Positions 35,880 to 48,789 of a DNA stretch of 64,000 nucleotides are shown here, one piece after another. Source of the stretch: Euonymus europaeus. Lineage: Eukaryota; Streptophyta; Magnoliopsida; Celastrales; Celastraceae. Numbering within the stretch: the first letter of the stretch is position 1; each line of letters begins with the position of its first letter. The DNA lies in contig OY756962.1 of the NCBI GenBank assembly GCA_963580455.1, positions 10,868,001 through 10,932,000 of the forward strand, given 5' to 3'. The notes under the pieces were generated by a model. That model saw only the letters and a list, made by a program, of their open reading frames with translations. It was not told the origin of the DNA and did no database searches. The translations under genes and the position numbers were made by a program.

Positions 35880-38800
35880 TAACGGTTTGTCAATTTATGA
35901 TAGAAAGTTGATGTTTTGACATCGAAATAATCTTGGAAGCTTATACTCGTAAAATTTGACATAGAAGAACAATAAACAATGTACACCGAGCAAGTATGAC
36001 GCTCCCAAGTTGGTCAACTCTATTTATTGTGGAGCTTTTAATGATTGTAGTCCATTTGTCATAGAAAGATAGTGTTTTGGCATCGAATTAATTTAGGAAG
36101 CTTATACTCGTAAAATTTGACATTGAAGAACAATAAAAAGTATACACCGAGCAACTTTGATGGCCCGAAATTGCTCAACTCTCTAGGGGAGTTTTTTTAA
36201 TAGTTTTGCCAAATTTATACCAAAATTTGTTCTCTTGACAACAAAACAATTTACGAAGTGAATACTAGTAATTTTGGACATAAAGAAACAATAAAAAGTG
36301 CATACCGAGCAACTTTCATGGTTCAGAATTGTTCAACTCTCCTTTTGGAGGAGCTTTTAACGATTTTGTCTATTTATCATAGAAAGTTGGTTTTTTGACA
36401 TCGAAATAATCTAGGAAGCTTATACTCGTAAAATTTGACATAAAAAAACAATAAAAAGTGTACACCGAGAAACTTTGATGGCCCGAAATTGCTCAACTAT
36501 CTAGGTGGAGTTTTTTAAATAGTTTTGCCAAATTAGGTCGAAATTTGTTCTATTGACAACAAAACAATTTACGAAGCGAATACTAGTAATTTTGGACATA
36601 AAGAAACAATAAAAAGTTCATACCGAGCAACTTTCATGGTTTGAAATTGCTCAACTCTCCTTATGGAGGAGCTTTTAACGGTTTTTTCTATTTATGATAG
36701 AAAGTTGATGTTTTGACATCGAAATAATCTTGGAAGCTTATACTCGTAAAATTTGACATAGAAGAACAATAAACAATGTACACCGAGCAAGTATGACGCT
36801 CCCAAGTTGGTCAACTCTATTTATTGTGGAGCTTTTAATGATTGTAGTCCATTTGTCATAGAAAGATAGTGTTTTGGCATCGAATTAATTTAGGAAGCTT
36901 ATACTCGTAAAATTTTACATTGAAGAACAATAAAAAGTATACACCGAGCAACTTTGATGGCCCAAAATTGCTCAACTCTCTAGGGGAGTTTTTTTAATAG
37001 TTTTGCCAAATTTAGACCAAAATTTGTTCTCTTGACAACAAAACAATTTATGAAGCGAATACTAGTAATTTTGGACATAAAGAAACAATAAAAAGTGCAT
37101 ACCGAGGAACTTTCATGGTTCGAAATTGTTCAACTCTCCTTTTGGAGGAGCTTTTAACGATTTTATCTATTTATCATAGAAAGTTGGTTTTTTGACATCG
37201 AAATAATCTAGGAAGCTTATACTCGTAAAATTTGACATAAAAGAACAATAAAAAGTGTACACCGAGCAACTTTGATGGCCCGAAATTGCTCAACTATCTA
37301 GATGGAGTTTTTTTAATAGTTTTGCCAAATTTAGATCAAAATTTGTTCTATTGACAACAAAACAATTTACGAAGCGAATACTAGTAATTTTGGACATAAA
37401 GAAACAATAAAAAGTGCATACCGAGCAACTTTCATGGTTTGAAATTGCTCAACTCTCCTTATGGAGGAGCTTTTAACGATTTTGTCTATTTATGATAGAA
37501 AGTTGGTGTTTTGACATCGAAATAATCTTGGAAGCTTATACTCGTAAAATTTGACATAGAAGAACAATAAAAAATGTACAACGAGCAAGTATGATGCTCC
37601 CAAGTTGCTCAACTCTATTTATGCTGGAGCTTTTAACGATTTTTGCCCATTTGTCATAGAAAGGTGGTGTTCTGGCATCGAAATAATCTAGGAAGCTTAT
37701 ACTCGTAAAATTTGACATAGAAGAACAGTAAAAAGTGTACACCGAGCAACTTTGATGGCTCAAAATTCGACAACTGTCTAGGTGGAGTTTTTTTAATAGT
37801 TTTGCCAAATTTAGACTGAAATTTGTTCTCTTGACAACAAAACAATTTACGAAACGAATACTAGTAATTTTGGACATATAGAAACAATAAAAAGTGGATA
37901 CCGAGCAACTTTCATGGTTTGAAATTGCTCAACTCTCCTTATGGAGGAGCTTTTAACGGTTTTGCCTATTTATGATAGAAAGTTGGTGTTTTGACATCGA
38001 AATAATCTTGGAAGCTTATACTCGTAAAATTTGACATAGAAGAACAATAAAAAATGTACACCGAGCAAGTATGATGCTCCCATGTTGCTCAACTCTATCT
38101 ATGGTGGAGCTTTTAACGGTTTTTGTCGATTTATCATAGAAAGGTGGTGTCCTGGCATCGAAATAATATAGGAAGCTTATACTCATAAAATGTGACATAA
38201 GAGAACAATAAAAAGTGTACACCGAACAAGTTTGATTGCCCAAAAATGCTCAAGTCTCTCAGGGGAGTTATTTTTAATAGTTTTGTCAAAATTAGACCAA
38301 AATTTGTTATCCTGACAACAAAACAATTTATGAAGCGAATACTAGTAATTTTGGACATAAAGAAACAATAGAAATTGCATACTGAGCAACTTTCATGGTT
38401 CAGAATTTCTCAACTCTCCTTATGGAGCAGCTTTTAACGGTTTTGTCTATTCATCTTAGAAAGTTGGTGTTTGGCATCGAAATAATCTAGGAAGCTTATA
38501 CTCGTAAAATTTGACATATAAGAACAATAAAAAGTGTACAACGAGCAAGTATGATGGTCCGAAGTTGCTCAACTCTATCTATGGTGGAGCTTTTAATGAT
38601 TGTAGTACATTTGTCATAGAAAGATAGTGTTTTGGCATCGAAATAATTTAGGAAGCTTATACTCGTAAAATTTGACATTGAAGAACAATAAAAAGTATAC
38701 ACCGAGAAACTTTGGTGGCCCGAAATTGCTCAACTCTCTAGCGGAGTTTTTTTAATAGTTTTGCCAAATTTTGACCGAAATTTGTTCTCTTGACAACAAA

Positions 38801-39489
38801 ACAATTTACAAAGCGAATACTAGTAATTCTGCACATAAAGAAACAATAAAAAGTGCATACCGAGCAACTTTCATGGTTCGGAATTGCTCAACTCTTCTTA
38901 TGGAGGGGCTTTTAACGGTTTTGTCTATTTGTCATAGAAAGTTTGAATTTTGGCATCGAAATAATCTAGGAAGCTTATACTCGGAAAATTTAACATAGAA
39001 GAACAATAAAATGTGTACACCGAGCAACTTTGATGGTTCGAAGTTGCTCAACTCTATCTATGGTGGAGCTTTTAACGGTTTTTGTCCATTTGTCATAGAA
39101 AGGTGGTGTTTTGGCATCAAATTAATCTAGGAAGCTTATACTTATAAAATTTGACTTAGAAGAACAATAAAAAGTGTACACCGAGAAACTTTGATGGCGC
39201 GAAATTGCTCAACTCTCTTGATGAAGTTGTTTTTAATTGTTTTACCAAATTTTGACCGAAATCTGTTCTCTTGACAACGAAATAATTTACGAAGCGAGTA
39301 CTAGTAATTTTGGACATAAAGAAACAATAAAAAGTGCATACCGAGCAACTTTCAAGGTTCAGAATTGCTCAACTCTCCTTATGGTGGAGCTTTTAACGGT
39401 TTTGTCTATTTGTCATAGAAAGTTGGTGTTTTGACATGAAAATAATCTTGGAAGCTTATACTCGTAAAGTGTACATCGAGCTACTTTGA
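35880..39489 (+). repeat. 160-bp satellite array, fourth block, up to the orientation switch
   Basis: Forward monomers resuming after element 2 with the taacg duplication. The first 1.6 kb is a pentamer higher-order repeat (listed separately). The block ends in 'cttatactcgtaaagtgtac', where about 30 bp of the usual monomer are missing just before the switch. No gene. Confidence 0.95.
35885..37478. repeat. 797-bp higher-order repeat, two copies
   Basis: The landmark 'tagaaagttgatgttttgac' occurs at 35901 and 36698, and the rare variant 'cgctcccaagttggtcaact' recurs at the same offset. 797 bp equals five monomers. Both copies share unusual variants such as 'ctctaggggagttttttt'. Confidence 0.85.
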
Positions 39490-39530
39490 AGATTATTTCG
39501 ATGCCAAAACACCAACTTTCTATGACAAAT
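39455..39530. repeat. Head-to-head satellite inversion junction
   Basis: Forward sequence ('gaaaataatcttggaagctt ...') passes through about 40 bp and then reads in reverse ('agattatttcgatgccaaaa'). Monomers left of about 39489 are forward; all those to the right, up to 58552, are inverted. The two sides form an imperfect inverted repeat around the junction. Confidence 0.9.
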
Positions 39531-40297
39531 AGACAAAACTGTTAAAAGCCCCACGATAAGGAGAGTTGAGCAATTACGAACCATGAAAATTGCTCGGTAC
39601 GCACTTTTTATTGTTTCTTTATGTCCAAAATTACTAATATTCGCTTCGTAAATTGTTTTGTTGTCAAGAGAACAAATTTCGGTCTAAATTTGCAAAACTA
39701 TTAAAAACTACTCCATCGAGAGAGTTGAGCAATTTCGGGCCATCAAAGTTGATCGGTGTACACTTTTTATTGTTCTTCTATATCAAATTTTACGAGTATA
39801 AGCTTCTTAGATTATTTCGATGCCAAAACATCAACTTTCTATGACAAATAGACAAAACCGTTAAAAGCCCCCCGATAAGGAGAGTTAAGCAATTCCGAAA
39901 CATGAAAATTGCTCGGTATGCACTTTTTATTGTTTCTTTATGTCCAAAATTACTAGTATTCGCTTCATAAATTGTTTTGTTGTCAAGCGAACAAATTTCG
40001 GTCTAAATTTGGCAAACCTATTAAAAACAACTTCACTGAGAGAGTTGAGCAATTTCGGGCCATCAAAGTTGCTCAGTGTACACTTTTTATTGTTCTTCTA
40101 TGTCAAATTTTACGAGTATAAGCTTCCTAGATTATTTTGATGCCAAAACACCAACTTTCTATGATAAATAGACAAAACCGTTAAAAGCCCCTCGATAAGG
40201 AGAGTTGAGCAATTCCGAAGCATAAAAATTGCTCGGTATGCACTTTTTATTGTTTCTTTATGTCCAAAATTACTGCTAATCGCTTGGTAAATTGTTT
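39490..40297 (-). repeat. 160-bp satellite array, inverted arm, first part
   Basis: About five monomers in reverse orientation ('gttgagcaatttcgggccatcaaagttgctcggtg'). It ends at 'aattgtttt', where the solo LTR is inserted. Confidence 0.95.
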
Positions 40298-40675
40298 TGT
40301 GAAACCCTGATCCAAAAAAAAAATTATGTTTGAGTCAAATTACGGATGTCGTGAGAAACGGAATCTTGGAAAAATAATTTTGAGCTAGGTTCGGGAAGTG
40401 GGCCATAACTTTTTATATACATGTATGTTTCGGGGCTATAATATATCAAATCGAAGCTTGGACCGAGCCGGAAAATAAATTTGAGGAAAACTGGGTTGCT
40501 GGAAAATGCAAGCCGTCCGGACACCCTAAATAGCCGTCCGGACGGTTTGTGCTACAACGGAGGCAGAGTGGAAAAAAGGACCCTGTGAACAGTAGACCGT
40601 ACGGATACCCTACCGAGGTGGAGAGTGTGGAGAGTTAGACATTTCTGCATATTGTTTCTTGGAGAAGCCCGACTA

Positions 40676-40707
<32 letters not shown>

Positions 40708-42312
40708 AGGAGCTTTTGGTTAGATTTTGGCTTGGAGATTGTAGATTGGTGACCATTGAAGCTTGGCAAGGAAGATTCAAGCTTGTTCTTGGAGATTTGG
40801 TAAGTTTTTCATAGTTTTTGGAATTTCTAGGTTTTTCTAGATTCGTTTGATTCTTAGGGAGATGAGTTCTATGCTTTAGATATGTGGATTATAGGTTGAT
40901 TTTGGGTGTTTATGTAGATTGGTTTATGATTTGGAGTTGATTTGAGTTTGGGTTGAGATTGGAGATTTTTGGAGGAAATTCTAGAGAGAGAAGGTAGGTA
41001 ATTTCAAATTTGTTGATTTAATTGATGTTTATATGCGTTGTTGGTTGGTTATTGATGTGTGAATGGGTTCGACTTTGCCACATTGTTAGGTTGGGCAAAC
41101 CGGGAACCCTAGGAACGTAATTGTGGTTTTTCTAAGAGATTTGCTCGACACGAGGTAGGGATTTTCCAACTTTGCTATTTAATCTTCGTTATTGTTGCCT
41201 AAATAACGTTTCTATTCTTCATTGGTCGCCGTTGTTTGTGTTTCCACCTTAATTGCTTCTAAGGGGAAACAAGCTTGTGTGGATTGTTGCTAGTTGTTGA
41301 ATGTTGCATGACCCGATTTTGTGTTCCGTCATTTATGGACACGTTGTGATTTCCCGTTCATGTATCATGGTAGTTATGTAAAATATATAGGATATTCATA
41401 TATACTTATCTATTCGGCATGACATGTCATAATGCATTAGAGATGCATAGGGGACTCGGGAACCTTTAGGATTCTTGAAAGCCACATGGGAGGATGGCAA
41501 GGTGAAGGTTGTTACCACCGAGGCATGTGAACCCCATGTGGGGTAACGCACTAGGGTAGGGTCGAGAGTGACGGGTTCACACAACCGGATGATCCTAGGA
41601 GTGGTTGGTGGTGGTGAGCTTGCTCCCTTGCAATATTACATTGAGTTGCAATGGTATTGTGGTTGTTATGCTCCGAAAGGGTTAATCTGGATAAATGTTG
41701 ATGTGATGTTGTTGAGTATACGCTCATGTGGTAGGTACATATTGATGCATTACTTCCTTTTGGTTCTCCCTATATCAATGTTTACTTCTTTACCCTACTG
41801 AGCTTCTAGCTCACTCCTGTACTTTCTTCCTTCCACAGGAGATACTGGTATGGGTACCGGTGATGCGGATCGTGACATGGATGGCCCTGGGTAGAATGGG
41901 GTGCTAGAGATATACTCTATGCATGTGGGTGTATATAGTATATCTATGTTGTGAGAATATAACAATTTGGCACTGTTGTGCTTGCATGTGGATGTGGATG
42001 CTGATTTATGGTTATATTTGATGATATAATGAATCTGTGTATAGTTTTATATGTGATTCCATCAGTTTGTGCATGCTGGTAGTGGATGGCATGAGGCCTA
42101 GGGTCAGCATTGCATGTGGTTGAGGCCCGAGGCCTATGGTTGCTAGGTTGCTAGTTTGATGTTGTGTTGCTGTGTTTCTGATGCAAGTGGGCACCCCCCG
42201 ATATACGGGCAGATGCCGCCGGATTTCCGGTTGATCTCAGATGTTCGAACTAGTGACCTAGGGAGGGTGCGGAGTGACCACCCAGTCGCGTCTCCGGAAA
42301 TGGGGCGTGACA
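40298..42312 (+). mobile_element. Solo LTR of the element 2/3 family
   Basis: A single 2,015-bp LTR, tgtgaaac ... gtgaca, flanked by exact 5-bp duplications tgttt (40293-40297 and 42313-42317), with no internal region. It shares the element 2 LTR layout: GTCCGGAC palindromes at 40513-40524 (variant) and 40534-40545 (exact), a long (GA)n at about 40675-40708, a GTAAGT donor-like site at 40800, and a 'ccttccacag' acceptor-like site near 41836. Unequal recombination between the two LTRs of a former full element explains it. Confidence 0.95.
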
Positions 42313-45300
42313 TGTTTTGTTGTCAAGAGAACAAATTTCGGTCCAAATTGTGCAAAACTATTAAAAACAATTCCATCGAGAGAGTTGAGCAATTTCGGGC
42401 CATCAAAGTTGCTCGGTGTACACTTTTTATTGTTCTTCTATGTCAAATTTTACGAGTATAAGCTTCCTAAATTATTTCGAAGCCAAAACACCACCTTTCT
42501 ATGACAAATGGACAAAAACCCTTAAAAGCTCCACCATAGATAGAGTTGAGAAAGTTCGGACCATCATAGTTGCCCGGTGTACACTTTTTATTGTTCTTCT
42601 ATGACAAATTTTACGAGTATAAGCTTCCTAGAATATTTCGATGGCAAAACACCAACTTTCTATGACAAATAGACAAAACAGTTAAAAGCTCCTCCATAAG
42701 GAGAGTTGAGAAATTCCGAACCATGAAAGTTGCTTGGTATGGACTTTTTATTGTTTCCTTATGCCAAAAATTACTAGTATTCGCTTCTTAAATTGTTTTG
42801 TTCTCAAGAGAACAAATTTGGGTCTAAATGTGGCAAAACTATTAAAAACAACTCCACCGAGAGAGTTGAGCAATTTTGGGTCATCAAAGTTGTTCACTTT
42901 TTATTGTTCTTCTAAGTCAAATTTTACGAGTATAAGCTTCCTAGATTATTTCGATGCCAAAACACCACCTTTCTATGAAAAATGGACAAAAATCGTTAAA
43001 TCTCCACCATAAATAGAGTTGAGCAACTTCGGACATCATACTTGCTCGGTGTACACTTTTTATTGTTCTTCTATGTCAAATTTTAGGAGTACAAGCTTCA
43101 TATGATATTTCGATGGCAAAACACTAACTTTCTATGAAAAATAGACAAAACCGTTAAAAACTACTCCATAAGGAGAGTTGATCAATTCCGAACCGTGAAA
43201 ATTGCTCGATATGCACTTTTTATTATTTCTTTATGTCATAAATTACTAGTATTCGCTTCGTAAATAGTTTTGTTGTCAAGAGAACAAATTTCGGTCTAAA
43301 TTTGGCAAAACTATTAAAAACAAATCCATCGAGAGAGTTGAGCAATTTTAGGCCATCAAAGTTGCTCGGTATACACTTTTTATTGTTCTTCAATGTCAAA
43401 TTTTACGAGTATAAGCTTCCTAGATTATCTCGATGCCAAAACATCAACTTTCTATGATAAATAGACAAAATCGTTAAAAGCACCTCGATAAAGAGAGTAG
43501 ACCAATTCCGAACAATGAAAATTGCTTAGTATGCACTTTTTATTGTTTCTTTATGTCCAAAATTACTAGTATTCGCTTCGTAAATTGTTTTGTTATTAAG
43601 GGAACAAATTTCGGTCTAAATTTAGCAAACCTATTAAAAACAACTCCACCGATAGACTTGAGCACTTTCGGGCCATCAAAGTTGCTCGGTGTACACTTTT
43701 TATTGTTCTTCTAAGTCAAACTTTACGAGTATAAGCTTCCTAGATTATTTCGATGCCAAAACACTACCTTTCTATGACAAATGGACAAAAACTGTTAAAA
43801 GCTCCACCATAAATAGAGTTGAGCAACATCGGACCATCATACTTGCTCGGTGTACATTTTTTATTGTTCTTCTATGTCAAATTTTACGAGTATAAGCTTC
43901 CTAGATTATTTTGATGTCAAAACACCAACTTTCTATGACAAATAGACAAAACCGTTTAAAGCTCCACCATAAGGAGAGTTGAGTAATTCTAAACCATGAA
44001 AGTTGCTCGGTATGCACTTTTTATTGTTTCTTTATGTTCAAAATTACTTGTATTCGCTTCGTAAATTGTTTTGTTGTCAATAGAACAAATTTCGGTCTAA
44101 ATTTGGCAAAACTATTAAAAAAACTCCACCTAGAGAGTTGAGCAATTTCGGGCCAACAAAGTTAGTCGGTGTACACTTTTTATTGTTCGTCTATGTCAAA
44201 TTTTACGAGTATAAGCTTGCTAGATTATTTCGATGCCAAAACACTACCTTTCTGTGACAAATGGATAAAAACCGTTAAAAGCTCCACCATAGATAGAGTT
44301 GAGCAATTTCGGGCCATCAAAGTTTCCCGGTGTACACTTTTTATTGTTCTTCTACGTCAAATTTTACGAGTATAAGCTTCCTAGATTATTTCGATGCTAA
44401 AACACTACCTTTCTATGACAAATGGACAAAAACTGTTAAAAGCTCCACCACAAATAGATGTGAGCAACTTCGGACCATCATACTTGCTCGGTGTATAGTT
44501 TTTATTGTTCTTTTATGTCAAATTTTACGAGTATAAGCTTCCTAGATTATTTTGATGTCAAAACACCAATTTCCTATGACAAATAAACAAAATCGTTAAA
44601 AGCTCCACCATGAGGAGAGTTGAGCAATTCCGAACCATAAAAGTTGCTCGGTATTCACTTTAATTGTTTCTTTATGTTCAAAATTACTAGTATTCGCTTC
44701 GTAAATTGTTTTGTTGTCAATAGAATAAATTTTGGCCTAAATTTGGCAGAACTATTAAAAAAACTCCACTTAGAGAGTTGAGCAATTTCGGGCCATCAAA
44801 GTTGCTCGGTGTATACTTCTTATTGTTCTTCTATGTCAACTTTTACGAGTATAAGCTTCCTAGATTATTTCGATGCCACAACACTACCATTCTATGACAA
44901 ATGGATAAAAACCGTTAAAGCTCCACCATAGATAGAGTTGAGCAACTTCGAACCATCATACTTGCTCGGTGTACACTTTTATTGTTATTCTATGTCAAAT
45001 TTTACGAGTATAAGCTTTCTAGATTATTTCGATACTAAACCCCAACTTTCTATGACAAATAGACAAAACCATTAAAAGCCCCTCGATAAGGAGAGTTGAG
45101 CAATTCCGAACCATGAAAATTCTCTTCGTAAATTGTTTTGTTGTCAAGAGAACAAATTTCGTTCTAAATTTGGCAAAACTATTAAAAACAACTCCACCTA
45201 GAGAGTTGAGCAATTTCGGGCAATCAAAGTTGGTCGGTGTATACTTTTTACTGTTCTTCTATGTCAAATTTTACGAGTATAAGCTTCCTAGATTATTTCG

Positions 45301-48300
45301 ATGCCAAAACACTATCTTTCTATGACAAATGGATAAAAACCGTTAAAAGCTCCACCATAGATAGACTTGAGCAACTTCGAACCATCATACTTGCTCGGTG
45401 TACACTTTTATCGTTATTCTATGTCAAATTTTACGAGTATAAGCTTCCTAGATTATTTCGATGCCAAAACACCAACTTTCTATGACAAATAGACAAAACC
45501 ATTAAAAACCCCTCGATAAGGAGTGTTGTGCAGTTCCGAACCATGAAAATTGCTCGGTATGCACTTTTTATTGTTTCTTTATGTTCAAAATTACTAGTAT
45601 TCGCTTCGTAAATTGTTTTGTAGTCAAGAGAAGAAATTTCGGTCTAAATTTGGCAAAACTATTAAAAAAACTCCGCCTAGAGAGTTGTGCAATTTCGGGC
45701 CATCAATGTTGCTCGGTGTACACTTTTTATTGTTCTTCTCTGTCAAATTTTACGAGTATAAGCTTTGTAGATTATTTCGATGCCAAAACACTACCCTTGT
45801 ATGACAAATGGACAAAAACCGTTAAAAGCTCCACCATAGATAGAGTTGATCAACTTCGGACCATCATACTTGCTCGGTGTACACTTTTTATTGTTCTTCT
45901 ATGTCAAATTTTACGAGTATAAGCTTCCTAGATTATTTCGATGCCAAAACACCAACTTCCGATGCCAAATAGACAAAACCGTTAAATGCTCCTCCATAAG
46001 GAGAGTTGAGCAATTCCGAACCGTGAAAGTTGCTCGGTATGCACTTTTTATTGTTTCTTTATGTGTAAAATTACTACTATTCGCTTCGTAAATTATTTTG
46101 TTGTCAATAGAACAAATTTCTGTCTAAATTTGGCAAATCTATTAAAAAAACTCCACCTACAGATTTGAGCAATTTCGGGCCATCAAAGTTGGTCGGCGTA
46201 CACTTTTTATTGTACTTCTTGTCAAATTTTAGGAGTATAAGCCTCCAAGATTATTTCGATACCAAACTCACCAACATTCTAGGACAAATAGACAAAACCG
46301 TTAAAAGATCCACCATAGATAGAGTTGAGAAACTTCGGACCATCATACTTGCTCGGTGTACACTTTTTATTGTTCTTCTATGTCAAATTTTACGAGTATA
46401 AGCTTCCTAGATTATTTCGATGTAAACTCACCAACATTCTAGGACAAATAGACAAAACCGTTAAAAGCCCCTCGATAAGGAGAGTTAAGCAGTTCCGAGC
46501 CATGAAAATTGCTCGGTATGCACTTTTTATTGTTTCTTTATGTCCAAAATTACTAGTATTCGCTTCGTAAATTGTTTTGTTGTCAAGAGAACAAATTTCG
46601 GTCTAAATATGGCAAAATTATTAAAAACAACTCCATCGAGAGAGTTGAGCAATTTCGGGCCATCAAAGTTGGTCGGTATACACTTTTTATTGTTCTTCTA
46701 TGTCAAATTTTACGAGTATAGGCTTCCTAGATTATTTCGATGAGAAAACACTACCTTTCTATGACAAATTGAAAAAAACCGTTAAAAGCTCCACCATAGA
46801 TAGAGTTGATCAACTTCGGACCATCATACTTGCTCGGTGTACACTTTTTATTGTTCTTCTATGTCAAATTTTACGAGTATAAGCTTTCTAGATTATTTCG
46901 ATACTAAACCCCAACTTTCTATGACAAATAGACAAAACCATTAAAAGCCCCTCGATAAGGAGAGTTGAGCAATTCCGAACCATGAAAGCTGCTCCGTATG
47001 CACTTTTTATTGTTTCTTTATGTTCAAAATTACTATTTTTCACTTCGTAAATTGTTTTGTTGTCAATAGAACAAATTTCGGTCTAAATTTCGCAAAACTA
47101 TTAAAAAAACTCCACCTAGAGAGTTGAGCAATTTCGGGCCATCAAAGTTGGTCGGTGTACACTTTTTATTGCTCTTCTATGTCAAATTTTACGACTATAT
47201 GCTTCCTAGATTATTTGGATGCCAAAACACTACCTTTCTATGACAAATGGATAAAAACCGTTAAAAGCTCCACCATAGATAGAGTTGAGCAACTTCGGAA
47301 CATCAAACTTCGGTCTAAATTTGGCAAAACTTTTAAAGGCAAATCCATCGAGAGTGTTGAGCAACTTCGAACCATCAAACTTGCTCGCTGTACACTTTTA
47401 TTGTTATTCTATGTCAAATTTTACGAGTATAAGCTTTCTAGATTATTTCGATGCCAAAACACCAACTTTCTATGACAAATAGACAAAACTGTTAAAAGCC
47501 CTCGATAAGGAGAGTTGAGCAATTCCGAACAATGAAAATTACTCGGTATGCACTTTTTATTGTTCTTTTATGTCCAAAATTACTAGTATTCGCTTCGTAA
47601 ATTCTTTTCTTGTCAAGAGAACAAATTTCGGTCTAAATTTGGCAAAACTATTAAAAACAACTTCATCGAGAGAGTTGAGCAATTTCGGGCCATCATAGTT
47701 TCTCGGTGTACACTTTTTATTGTTCTTCTATGTCAAATTTTACGAGTATAAGCTTCCTAGATTATTTCGATGTGAAAACAATACCTTTCTATGACAAATG
47801 GACAAAAACCCGTAAAAGCTTCACCATAGATAGAGTTGAGCAACTTCGGAACATCAAACTTGCTAGGTGTATACTTTTTATTATTCTTCTTTGTCAAATT
47901 TTACGAGTATAAGCTTCCTAGATTATTTCGATGCCAAAACACCAACTTTTCACGACAAATCGACAAAACCTTTAAATGCTCCTCCATAAGGAGAGTTGAG
48001 CAATTCCGAACCATGAAAGTTGCTCGGTATGCACTTTTTACTGTTTCTTTATGTGCAAAATTACTACTATTTGCTTCGTAAATTATTTTGTTGTCAATAG
48101 GACAAATTTTGGTCTAAATTTCGCAAAACTATTAAGAAAACTCCACCTGGAGATTTGAGCAATTTCAGTCCATCAAAATTGGTCGCTGTACACTTTTTAT
48201 TGTTCTTCTATGTCAAATTTTACGAGTATAAGCTTACTAGATTATTTCGATACCAAGACACTACGTTTCTGTGACAAATGGACAAAAACCGTTAAAAGAT

Positions 48301-48789
48301 CCACTATAGATAGAGTTGAGCAACTTCGGACCATCATACTTGCTCGGTGTACACTTTTTTTTGTTCTTCTATGTCAAATTTTACGAGTATAAGCTTCCTA
48401 CATTATTTCAATGTTAAATCACCAACTTTCTATGACAAATAGACAAAACCGTTAGAAGCCCCTCGATAAGGAGAGCTGAGCAGTTCCGAACCATGAAAAT
48501 TGCTCGGTATACACTTTTTATTGTTTCTTTATGTCCAAAATTACTAGTATTCGCTTCGTAAATTGTTTTGTTGTCAAGAGAACAAATTTCGGTCTAAATT
48601 TGGCAAAAATATCAAAAAAACCCCACCTAGAGATTTGAGCAATATCGGGCCATCAAAGTTGGTCGGTGTACACTTTTTATTGTTCTTCTATGTCAAATTT
48701 TACGAGTATACGCTTCCTAGATTATTTCGATACCAAAACACTACGTTTCTATGAAAAATGGACAAAAACCGTTAAAAGATCCACCAAAG

